Origin: Silene latifolia
Lineage: Eukaryota > Streptophyta > Magnoliopsida > Caryophyllales > Caryophyllaceae
Assembly (NCBI RefSeq): GCF_048544455.1
Contig: NC_133535.1
Coordinates: forward strand, 86,800,120 to 86,864,119
DNA length: 64,000 nucleotides
Reading direction: 5' to 3'
The notes beneath the pieces are model-generated. The model had not been told where the DNA came from, did no database searches, and worked only from the letters and a program-made list of their open reading frames with translations. Made by a program: the position numbers and the translations under genes. This document shows positions 45,439 to 56,412 of the stretch, piece by piece. Position 1 is the first letter of the stretch, and every line of letters begins with the position of its first letter.

Positions 45439-48400
45439 GAACATAGGCCACCTACCTGTCTGTGGACATGGGCCACCTACCAGTCTGTAGGCATGGGTCA
45501 CCTACACGCCAAGCCAATCTGTGGACATGCAGCGGTCGGAATGCCACGTTTAGAGGCGTAAAAATGCTTTCGACCGGATCGTTTTAGATCGGTCGGTTTC
45601 GTCTCGGCAAAGGTCTCGAAACGATGCAGAGATGTTCGGAGTCGCCACCAAGCAATTATGGGATGCTTGGAAACCGTTCAAATCCACTTTATACCTCCGT
45701 CAATCAAGGCAAAAAGAGGTGCTTGACATAGGTACTAAAGATAAGGAATCGTCCCCCTTTAGCATCCTATCACTAGAATGACTCTCGTACGTCCTGGATA
45801 AGGCCATCCACTATCCAAAGGTTATGAGTAAGGGGTGAGAGTACGTATTGGTAAGCTCTTTAATCAAACACCCAATCCGGCCCGCATTAGCGGCCTCTAC
45901 TGATCGATCGTGGTTGTTTAAGTGCAAACGTTGATAAAACGGTTTAAATGCATGAATGCGCATCCAAAAGTTTAACCTAACATGGGAAAGTTTGCTAAGT
46001 CGGTTTGTTTATCCAAATATCAAGTAATTGATGTCGAGTTGGATTAAGATTTGATTTGCATGCCAAAACGGAAATTAAACATCCATTTACCAAGTTCGGA
46101 TTATGGTGCTTAACACGATCCATTTATTGTTAAAATGAAAGAATAAAAGGATGAATAAGAAAATGTTAAAATGATTAAAAGAGTGTTAACTCGTCAATAT
46201 GATCCATTTAGATTCGGATTAACCGAATTGAGATCGTCCTAGACAAGTGCTGAAATCAACGAATCAGAATAGTACAAGGCAGCCCATTAGGGCGCGAGTC
46301 ATACGGCGAGGCAACAAGGCCTGTTCAGATTTGAAATACAGGAAACAGGAGTTTCCTTAGGGCGCGAGCCATAGGGTAGTCCAAGGGACCTCTTCTGGTT
46401 GTTTAAAAGGTTATGAAAAACCGTTTTAAAAGGTTGTTAAAAAACGTCTTTGTTGAAAAGGTCATCAAGACCGCTTTTGTGTTTAATGATTTGCAACTTT
46501 GAAAAGTATAGTGTACAAATAAAAATGTAAAAGGTGTATGCTTAACCGTTCCGTTACCGTACTCGAATTAAATCGACATGACATATATATTAGCCACAGA
46601 TGACATACGATATGTTCAAGACAAAGATGAAAATAAAATGAAATAAAAGTGAAAGGAAAATGTTTGATTTGAACTAAATATGTTAAGTTCAGTTATTTAT
46701 AATTAGTCAAGTTTGTCATCGTACTCGGATTAAACCGACATGGTATAAGGAACCAAGGATGATTATGAATTATGACTAATATGTTTGCAAGTGTAAATAA
46801 ATGAGAAAAAGATAAATAAAAGAAAAGAGTGTTAAAATACCCTTTAATTTATAACTAACCAATTAATATCACCGAATCACGGATTAAACCGTCATGGTAT
46901 AAGGAACCAAGGGTGATTACGATTTATGGTTAAAAAGTTTGTCATAAAAATGAATTGAAATATTTGAAATGGTAAAAACCGATTATAAATAAGAAATGAA
47001 ACAAAGAGGAAAGACGACAAAAAATACATTTGGATTCTGGCCAGAGACCTCATAAGAGGCGTGAGGTTGGTAGTTATGACTACCAGGCTATGTTTCCAGT
47101 CAAAACCCGGTTTTGGCTCATCTAACCTATATTATTTGAATCGTGTTATGCATTGTTCATGCTTATAAACTCATAAAGATAGTATAGATATGATATAAGT
47201 GAGTTGTTTACACCCTCAAAATTACATGTTATGATGTTTGCGAGGTAGATGACTTTAGAGACTGTTTTCTCGTTATGCGACTATTCGGTATCAAAAGAAG
47301 TTTAAAAGATTGCCTTAAAAAAGGATTTTGTTTTGAAAATGTGTTGAAAATATTGTTTGGTTGGTTTGATTTGATTTGTGGTATTCAAATAGGATGTCGT
47401 GTAACAATATGATCATCTAATAAGATGATATTTGGGTGTTATTTTGGGGTAGATGTTTTGTGTGCTTGACTCGGGTTTGACCCGTGTTGAGTCAGAATTT
47501 GAATTTTGAGTCAGTTTTTGGCCCGGTGTCGGTTTTGACTTTAATTATTGTCATTTTAATGCAAATGGCATGATAAATCCATTCATGGCATTATTTTTGA
47601 CATTCGAGACTCAGGTTGACTCAGACTAACTTGGGTTACGGGTTTCTATGTCGGTTTTGGTCCGAGCGGACGGTTTTAACTCTAAATAGTGTTGTTTTAA
47701 TGCAAATAATGTTAGGAAACCTTTTTTGAAATCATTTTTCATGTCCGAGTAATGTATTAAACCGTCTCATAAATAGCCAATTCACGCACGTATATCAAAA
47801 ACACATTGTAGTTCGATCATCATCGGGTGGTTTTTGGAAGGTGTAGATACTGGGTATCTATAGAGCCCCCACTTTGACTGAGGCTTGGACAGGGCGAAAG
47901 TCAAAGTATAGCCTTCAAGTCAATCGAATATTACAACCTGAAGACCATTGCGACGTCGAGGCGACTCAAAAGGGTTTGTGCCAAGGACCTGCCGTCGGGA
48001 AGGGCGACATCGAGGCGACTCAAAAGGGTTTGTGCCAAGGACCTACCGTCGCCAGCTATTGAAGGTGCGTAGGGGCTCGCCAACCATGGAAGGTGGCGTA
48101 GAGGCTTGCCAGCCATTGAAGGTTTGTAGAGGCTCGCCAACCATCGATGGTCGAATGACCGACTGCGGCAAATAGCCTGAAACATCGGGCTTATTTCAAG
48201 ATATTGTCCGATAATGACTAGAATCCAGGTTGACGTTGATAGGTTTGGCTAGGGAGCAACGAACTCCAACTTGCTGGGGGTCCTAAATGAACTCCGTGGG
48301 GATAAATTATTTAAGCAAGGCTCTCTTGAAAACCATATAGGGAGAATGCTGTGTCGGGATCATGAATGATGTTGCGAGGATCTTTGAAAGACCTGTGTGA

Positions 48401-48493
48401 CATCCATTTGAAAACCAGCACTCACTGGGGAGTTAGAAACTTCTCAGGACTGGCTGAGGATATGAGTTGCCGCTCGTTGGGAGGTAGCGTATG
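45439..48493. other. Unclassified dispersed-repeat region
   Basis: No supported protein. It starts with a 26-bp tandem repeat (about 45445-45540, GGCCACCTACC with CTGTCTGTGG, three units). It contains CGGAGTCGCCACCAA (about 45639), a motif common in plant LTR-element leaders. Three diverged repeats of about 155 bp lie around 46560, 46725 and 46880 (GGATTAAACCGACATGGTAT, then AAGGAACCAAGG). Two copies of GGGCGCGAG-CATA lie at 46292 and 46372. It is probably the remnant of one large non-coding retrotransposon derivative. Confidence 0.5.
47950..48150. repeat. Two adjacent minisatellites
   Basis: A 54-bp unit written twice (47950-48003 and 48004-48051, GCGACrTCGAGGCGACTCAA with AAGGGTTTGTGCCAAGGACC), followed by about three units of roughly 31 bp (GAAGGT-GTAGAGGCTCGCCAACCAT) to 48150. 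Short open frames on both strands here come from the repeats. Confidence 0.8.
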
Positions 48494-49154
48494 TGTAACA
48501 CCCCCTCATACCAAGGTACCTTACCAAGGACTACCTTAGCATGAGAGACTGTTACCATCTCGGTTGCCCAAGGTTAGTATATCAAAGTTACCAATCCAAA
48601 ACACAATTTAAAGTATAACTGATTAATGTTTACATGCTCCAAAAATCCAAAACCAAAATACAACTGTGAAAGCTAAACAACTAGAAATGAAAGCTAAGTC
48701 TCTTGACGACGGAAGCTAGACTCGAATGATGACTCCCCATAACTATCCCATAGCTAAAGAACTGCATCACCTGCCACAATCTGCTCACCATCCCCGAATG
48801 GATCACCACAGATTTTATAAAACAACAACGGGGTCAGTTACTGAATAATCAAAGTAAGACAAGTACAAAAAGGTAACCAGCTGATCAACATCCACCTCCA
48901 TCTCCCGTTCTCACACAATAATCGACTACACACTAAAGTGTGTAGCCCTGCCAGATTACCCATCGCAACAGGTAATCCTCGCCGCCAGTGGGGGCCGCAA
49001 CCTATCCCCACCTAAGCCCCGCTCATTATTGAGCGATAAACCTGTCCATTAATGTGCACATCCCCTCCCGTGGCGGGTTCCACAGAGGGCAATACTAGGG
49101 CGTGAAGCCACTTCCGCAAGTGACTCCACTCAGCCGAGGACGCACCTCGCGAAC

Positions 49155-49192
<38 letters not shown>

Positions 49193-49265
49193 CAACGTCA
49201 ATACCAACCCCAATACTCCAACAACAAGATCCGTAGATAACCTTTATAACAATTACAACGATCAC
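48494..49265 (-). repeat. Tekay-type LTR, distal piece
   Basis: Matches the second half of the 25310 LTR in complement (for example GACTACACACTAAAGTGTGTAG and CACCTAAGCCCCGCTCAT). It includes a (CAT)n microsatellite at about 49156-49190. It ends with the ATCAC target of the Tat insertion (49261-49265). Confidence 0.88.
49156..49190. repeat. (CAT)n microsatellite
   Basis: About eleven CAT units inside the Tekay-type LTR. Confidence 0.9.
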
Positions 49266-49855
49266 TGATGGGGCATATTCTGCACCCGCTGACCGAGTCT
49301 ACATATTGAGCAAGGTCAAAGATATCCACAAGCAAGTCAACGACTTAGACAGCCTAACCGACCGACGCCCCGTCGGCTTTGTCTCTTGGGTCTCGGCTGG
49401 TACAACTAGCCCCCGGGGCACATATCCGCGAACTCATATCCAAGACCCCTCGGCGGCGAGTCAACAGGGCCCGCCGGCCTGCCATGGGTCCCTCGGCCGA
49501 GGGTAGATCAGTCTTTCCACCTGCTAGCCACTTGGCCACTTGGCCACTACGTGACAAAAGGTGAAAGTCTATAAATACTCCTCAACCCTCATTGAGGAAA
49601 GGATCCGAAAAATAACCTAAACACCTCATAATCTGGTAATATCTTCCTTATCTCTCTACAATATATACTTCGCCAAGTAACATACGACTTAATCCTTTTA
49701 AGTTCACTGACTTGAGCGTCGGAGTGAGTTCGCTTGGTGCAAAGCCGAGCCCTCGGTTTGTTCATTGTTTCAGAGACCGAAAGGAGATTCAATCAAAGAC
49801 GTCATTCTACAAGCACGGGTGGTAACGAATAATCGCTCGGAATTACACCCGAACA
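49266..49855 (+). repeat. 5' LTR of the Tat element
   Basis: 590 bp, TGATGGGGCATATTCTGCAC to ACACCCGAACA. The likely TATA box is TATAAATA at 49571-49578 (CTATAAATACTCC). Confidence 0.92.
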
Positions 49856-49857
49856 AT

Positions 49858-49875
49858 TGGCGCCGTCTGTGGGGA
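49858..49875 (+). other. Primer binding site, Tat element
   Basis: TGGCGCCGTCTGTGGGGA, two bases after the LTR. It differs from the Athila PBS after the first ten bases, so a different or variant tRNA primer is used; I do not assign it. Confidence 0.8.
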
Positions 49876-49954
49876 AAGATACTAGAAGCTAGTCACATTC
49901 ATTCCCAAACAAAAAAAAAACACAAAACAAAAACCCACCCAAAAAGCTAAGAAG

Positions 49955-51406
49955 ATGTCGAAACAACAAGAAGTATTCGTGATCGACGAAACCGACTTCG
50001 CCAAGATGATACCGTCCACAATTCTGAGTTGTGCAACCCCCCCACCGGCCGAGTAACTCACCGGAGTACGGATGCCAATAATACCGGATACACCGCGCCC
50101 GCCGACCAAGTCACCATCATGGGACATGTGGTTGATGATGCAACTAAACTAAAGCTACTCCTGGACCTAATAGGTAGCACGCCGACTCACACATCACTCC
50201 GACAAGAGCGGCGGCACCCGTCCCGAGAGACCAGGGCCCAAAATGTGACTCCGAGAGACTTGAACGGAGCATTGGAGGAAGCTGGCCCCGTCAAGACGCC
50301 GGGAGCCCAGTGCTAGTGGTAGACCTGAGTCCTTCCCGCACTCGCGGGAGGACAGCGTCGCCGCAGCACCGACGAGGCCTGCCCCAGAGGAGTGAAAGAA
50401 GTCCGACTCACCAGAGTCGAAGAAGGAGTCCGACTCACCAGAGTCGGAGAAGAAGCCCGACTCACCAGAGTCGGAGAAGTAGCCCTTCCCGCCACGGGGA
50501 GAAGAGCCGGACTAGGGATGCGAGGAGCCGATCGCCGCGTGTCATTCGACACGTGGTCAGACAGCCCCTCAACCCCTACGTCCTAGAGGTCCCGGTGCCG
50601 ACTAAGCTAAAATTGCCACCCATATCATACAAAGGAGAAAGCGACCCAACCGACCATGCCGAGGCTTTCGAGTCTTACATGTCGGTGTGGGAACAGCCTG
50701 ATGAGGTTTGGTGCCGAGTCTTCCCAACGACCCTGCATGGGATGGCACAAAGCTGGTACAAGGGACTCCCCGATGGGTCGATATACTGCTACGGCGACCT
50801 AAGGGACATATTTTTGGCCCAGTATTCTTGCAATAAGAGGAGGGCCGTCGAGACATCGGATCTCCTGACCATCAAGCAGGAGGGAGGCGAGTCTCTCCGA
50901 AGTTATGTGAAGAGGTTCGACGCCAAGGTTCAAGAGATTCGGAAGGCCGAACAATGAGTGGCACTTTCGCATCGATGAAAGGCCTCCCAAGAGGAGACTT
51001 AAAAAACGAGCTCATCAAGTGCGGAGGCCTGAACTTAGACTCCGCCAGGAAGATGGCCGACCAAGCCATTAAGGTGGAGGACTACCACAAAACCTGGGTA
51101 GGCCCCAGCGAGGCCGGGCACTCAGAGAGTAAGAGCCGCCGGGAGGACAACCCGGATGAAAGACGCCGTGACAATAATAGGTCACGGTCCGACAGGTCTG
51201 CCAGAAAACAGAACTCGGCGGGCGCCGGGGGGAGTTCGGGACCGTACTACCAAAAGCGGTACAATGATCACACCCCCCTGGTCGTATCTGCTGCCGAGGT
51301 CTTCGCCTTGAGCAAGAACGAGGGTCGGAAGTGGGAAAGGCCTCCCGTGCCGAGGGGGACGGTGACACGAGCGATCGTGAGTACCACGGCCACACCGGAC
51401 ACTTAA
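49955..51406 (+). pseudogene. Tat gag, broken, with Ser/Arg repeats
   Basis: A likely start at 49955 (MSKQQEVFVIDETDFAKMI) runs into a stop, and the main frame resumes at 50310-50957. After a Ser/Arg-rich repeat (RRRSPTHQS, three or four units, 50390-50480) comes the Retrotrans_gag core: PPISYKGESDPTDHAEAFES, WCRVFPTTLHGMAQSWYKGL and LLTIKQEGGESLRSYVKRFD. A TGA at 50955-50957 and a shift lead to a second frame (50954-51406), which continues the gag C-terminal half with EVFALSKNEGRKW. A further frame (from 51331) has GHLTDNCRHLKNAIEELIRK, the zinc-knuckle-like end of gag. Confidence 0.85.
50390..50485 (+). repeat. 30-bp tandem repeat in Tat gag
   Basis: Three to four units of GTCCGACTCACCAGAGTCGGA plus AGAAG-type spacers, each encoding a decapeptide with SPTHQSRRR. 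GACTC...GAGTC makes each unit a small hairpin. Confidence 0.85.
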
Positions 51407-54400
51407 CTGACAACTGCCGGCATCTGAAGAATGCCATTGAAGAGCTGATCCGGAAGGGGAGCCTCGGCAAATATGTTGCCAAAGGCCAAAAGACTGATGC
51501 CGGCGGCTCAAATAAGAAATCCGTCTTTGAACGGATAGGAGTAATCCATGTTGTCATCGGGGGCAACGAGAACGGTGGGTCCGCTCATGGGCACAAACGG
51601 CACCTGAACGAGCTGTATCAGGCCATCAACTTTGTGCCCAAAACAGCGATCCCCGCTTCCAACATCCCCGATATGACTATTGGAAAGAAGGACTACGAGG
51701 GAGTCATCGCCCCTCACAAATACCCACTTGTAGTCCACTTGGACATAGCCAACCACCTGGTCAAGAGGTGCCCGATTGACACAGCGCCTACACAAACATC
51801 ATGTTCGGGGAGTGCTTTCTCAACCTCGTTCGAAGGTTGAAGACTTGAGCCCCGCACCAATCCGTTGTACGCTTTTTCCGGGGCGGCCGGTACCCCGGGG
51901 TCAATCGGGGCCCGCCAAAGTGATGTTCGGCGAAGGGAATGCGGCTAAGAATGTCCTAGCTGAGTTCGTGGTCATTGACGGCTCGTCCGCCTACAACGTT
52001 CTCATAGGTCGAGTCACTCTGAGCGAGGCCGATGCAGTGATGTCCATCCGGGCCCTGACACTGATGTATGTCTCGGACCGGGGGGAAGCGCATAAGCTCG
52101 TCTCAAAGGACGAGAAGGCGAGGTGGTCAACATCCAGATATCTGCCAGAGGGTGCAACATGCAATCCCTCAAAGTGGCAAAGAAGTCAGAGAAGGGAAAG
52201 AGCCCATCCTTACGACAGGAGGGCGACCTCATGGAGGCAACCGTCGGCATGGTTGAAGGAGCCGAGACCGAAGAAGTGGAAATTGACCCAGGGCGTACCG
52301 TAACCGTCGGTGTCAACCTGGAGCCAAAATTCAGGGCCGCTCTCCTAGACCTGCTGAGGAAGAACAAAGACGTCTTCGCCTACTCAGCGGCCGAGATGCC
52401 AGGCGTGAGCCGGGAGGTAATTGTTCACAAGCTGAACGTACTCCCCACCGCTCGCCCTGTCAAGCAAAGGATGAGGAACTCCTCAGCCGAGAAGGATGAG
52501 GCCATCAAAGCCGAGGTAGATAAATTACTAGCGGCAGGCTTTATCATGCCTTGTACTTATCCTGAGTGGTTAGCTAATGTTGTAATGGTGAGGAAGTCAT
52601 CGGGGGCGTGGAGGATGTGTGCAGATTTTACCAATCTTAATAAAGCGTGCCCCAAAGATTGCTATCCCTTGCCTCGAATAGATAGTTTAATCGATGCCAC
52701 GGCAGGCTTACACTATCTTTGAGCCTCGCCGGGCGCCTTCTCGTGGTATCATCGGTATTCATGGCCGAGGAAGACATGCCTAAATGCGCATTCATCACCG
52801 CTAGCGGCACATACATGTATAAAATGATGCCGTTCGGTTTGAAGAACGTCGGCGCAACCTACACAAGACCGGTGGACAAAGTGTTCCAAAATCAAAAAGG
52901 GCGAAACATTGAGGCTTACGTCGACGATGCTATTGTAAAAAGCAAGTCCGACAAATGAGCACTTAGCCGATTTACACGAGACATTTTGTTCACTAAGGAA
53001 GTACAAGATGAAACTTAACCCAATGAAATGCAACTTCGGTGTCCGGCAGGTAAGTTCCTCGGCGTACTCGTCGGCGCCGGGGGAATTGATGCCAATCCGA
53101 GAGAAAGTCCAAGCAATCCCGGACTGCGGGAGCCGAGGAATCGAAAAGAGGTTATGATGTTGACCGGGAGGATGGCGGCTCTAGCCCGTTTCATCTCTCG
53201 GTCGGCCGACAAAAGCACCCCATTCTTCAAAGTGTTGAAGGGGAATAAAGACTTCACTGGGGGAGGAACGAGCACGGCTTTCAAGCAACCGAAAGCTCAT
53301 CTTCGGACTCTCCCAACCCCGTCCAGCCGATCTTTGGGGAGACGCTATATCTGTACATAGCGATTACCTCGGCCACGGTCGATCGCCGTGATCATCGGGG
53401 AAGAAGACAAACAGCAACACCCAATCTACTTTGTCAGCCATACGTTGTTGCCCGCCGAAAGAAATTACCCGCTGATTGAAAAAGCAGCCTTTGCTGTCGT
53501 CGTTGCCGCAAGGAAGCTGAAACCTTACTTCGACGCACATCCCGTGACGGTCTTAACCGACCAACCATTGGAGAAAGCATTGGAAAAATTTGAGCAATCC
53601 GGCAGGCTCATCAAATGGGCAGTAGAGCTATCCGGCTTCGGCATTCAATACAAGCCGAGGCCCTCGATAAAGGGACAGGCACTTGCAGATTTCCTGGCCG
53701 AGTGAACATATCAAGAAGAGCAAAACCCCAGAGTATGGGAAGTATACACCGACGGGTCCTCCACGGCGAACAGCTCAGGAGCCGGCATACTTATCATTAG
53801 CCCAAACGGGGACGAGTTTGAGTATGCCTTGAAATTTACCTTCTCGGCCTCAAACAACGAATCCGAGTACGAGGCGGTGATAACCGGAGTCGAGCTAGCT
53901 AGGGCTGCCGGGGCAGAGCACATCATTTTGAAAACAGATTCACTTTTAGTGGCTAATCAAATCAGAGGAGAGTACGAGACTCGAGACGACGGGATGGTAA
54001 GATACCTGGAAAGGGTAAAAGCTGACACTTCAAAATTGAAATCTTTTCAGATACAATGCATTCCCAGGTCTGAGAACAACCGAGCCGACGCTCTCTCAAA
54101 GCTAGCCAGTTCAACCATCAAGAATGTCAGTCGAACCGTGCTGGTGGACATCAGGAATGCCAAAAGCATTACTGAGACCGTCGGCATGGTGGGCGACATA
54201 GAGGCCGAGACGACGTGGATGACTCCGATAAAGAGGTACAAACTGACAAGTGAGTTACCGGAGGACCGCAGTCTCTCACAGAAGATAAAGAGGATCGCAG
54301 CAAGGTACTTGATGTTTGAAGGAGAATTATACAGGAGGTCCGTAATAAGGCCACTCTTGAAATGTGTCGGCCCGGTAGACGCGGAGCTATCGACAGAAAT

Positions 54401-55450
54401 TCACGAAGGCATCTGTGGTCATCACATGGGGGCAAGAACACTAGCCCACAAAGCTCTCCGAGCCGGCTACTTCTGGCCCACCATGCTTGAGGATTCCAGA
54501 GCCAAAACCAAAAAGTGCAACAACTGTCAAATGCATGCTCCGGTGATACATGCACCTTCCCGAGACCTGCAGCCGGTACTTAGTCCCCTTCCTTTTGCAC
54601 AATGGGGGATGGATCTACTAGGGCCGTTTCCAACGGCATCCAGAGGAAGAAAGTACCTGGTTGTCGCCGTTGACTACTTCACCAAATGGGTGGAAGGCGT
54701 AGCGATACTGCGCGAACGACGACGGCGGCCGTAAGAAAGGTAATCTGGGAAAATGTCATAACTCGTTTTGGGTTACCCCAAGTCATGGTATTTGACCACG
54801 GCCGAGAGTTTTGGAGTGACACAATAATGAATTGGTTGGAGGAACTTGGTATCAAGTTTGCATACTCCTCCGTCTGCCACCCACAGAGCAACGGACAGGC
54901 GGAGGCGGCCAACAAAACAATCCTCAACGGTCTGAAGAAGACAGTCGAAGACCTAAAGGGAAGATGGGCCGATGAACTACCCGGCGTCCTATGGTCCCTC
55001 CGGACCACGGAGAAAGAAGCAACGGGGTACAGTCCATTCCACTTAGTCTACGGGTCCGAAGCAGTCCTGCCAATTGAAGCAACGGTGCCGACATTCAGAA
55101 CATCCACCTTTAACCCGGTTGAAAACGAGGAAGGTCTGAAAGCCTCCCTAGACCTGGTCGAAGAAAGCCGAGATACAGCACGCCTCAACTTGGCAGTATA
55201 CCAAAACCGAATGAGAAGAGCCTACAACCGAAGAGTCCACAAAAGGGACATAAAAGTAGGAGATCTAGTCCTAAGAAAGTCAGCCGCCACCAACAAAGGG
55301 AACATTCATGGTAAATTGACGGCTAACTGGGAAGGTCCCTACAAAGTGGTTGAAGAAATGAGGCCGGGTACATACCGGCTGACAGACATGGAGGGTGTGC
55401 CTTTGATGAGCCATTGGAACACTGACAATCTCAGGAAATACTTTGTATAG
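51407..55450 (+). pseudogene. Tat pol: protease, RT, two RNase H domains, integrase
   Basis: At least eight frame breaks. Protease-like region VVIDGSSAYNVLIGR (about 51970-52015). RT: RMCADFTNLNKACPKDCYPL (about 52610-52670), then a shifted frame with MPFGLKNVGATYTRP, and catalytic YVDD (AYVDDAIVKSK, about 52915-52950). RNase H 1: YFVSHTLLPAERNYPLIEKA to QALADFLAE (53418-53705). RNase H 2: TFSASNNESEYEAVITGVEL (53832-53900) with RSENNRADALSKLASS, the archaeal-type domain typical of Tat. Integrase: GHHMGARTLAHKALRAGYFW, CNNCQMHAP, GMDLLGPFP, then after a shift at 54720-54735 VFDHGREFW and SNGQAEAANK, ending TDNLRKYFV and stop at 55450. The catalytic residues are largely present; reading continuity is not. 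Confidence 0.92.
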
Positions 55451-56033
55451 CGGCGGAGGTGTCCAAGACAACTGTTGGCACCCCGACGCGTGTTTATATC
55501 TAATAAAGAATCATCCAAGTTTTCCATCAAAGTGTTTATCCCCTCCGTAGTCATATCGAGGTAGATGCCACGGCCCAAGCCGGGCAGTCACCCCAAGAAG
55601 TAGACGCCACGGCAGTCACTACCAGCGCAGTTGATACTCGCGAAAGCGACCAACATGCCTTAGGAACGTATAAGTACAGTTGAGACGCAATTCTAGCCGC
55701 CTCGGCCAACCGAAGGCCTGGCAGAGGAAGCGATCAATATGTCTACAGATACGAACGCTGTCGAGCCGTAACCTCTAGCCGCCTCGGCCAACCGAAGGCC
55801 TGGCAGGGGACACAACGGTCGATACGCTAACATGTTTACAACGGCGGTTGGAAACGCAAATCGGACGCCTCGGCCAGACCGAGAGTGAAAGAGGAAGCGA
55901 CCAACATGCTAACATGTTTAAAGGAAAAAGACGTTAAACACAGTTGAGATACACATTCTAGCTGCCTCGGCCAGGCCGAAGGTAAAAACGAAAAAGCGCT
56001 CAATTAATAACGCAAGAAGACAAGTGAAGGATT
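55451..56033 (+). repeat. Degenerate GCCTCGGCC repeats downstream of Tat pol
   Basis: Four copies of a block of 80-95 bp carry GCCGCCTCGGCCAACCGAAG (about 55697, 55779) or diverged forms (about 55866, 55962), each followed by GGAAGCGA-CAACATGC-type text. Each has a CGGCC/GGCCG hairpin. No gene is present. Confidence 0.7.
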
Positions 56034-56412
56034 GTGATCAAAACCCCGGCCAAGCCGGGGGCCAATAAACAAACTTTATTAAAAAAAATGATTATAAGTA
56101 AGGAGAATACAGACGACGGCCGTCCCCATAGGGATAAGCCAAAACACAACCTACCAAAGTTTTACAAAATACAAGGAAAAGAAAAGCAAAAGGTTACAGA
56201 CATATCATTTGAAGCGCCAAAAGATGGCAGGGAGGAAAGGCTTAATAATTGGCCCCGAACAGTGAAGCTATCCGAGATGCTTGTGAGCACAGTGACGATC
56301 GCCCGTCTCCCTATGCCTGTCTTGCCGCTGCCATCAGAACATTAGCAAAGATCGTCTTTGGTAGGCGACCCTAAGTCGTCTTGGCGGCCTCGGTGTCTTG
56401 GCGGCCTCGGCC

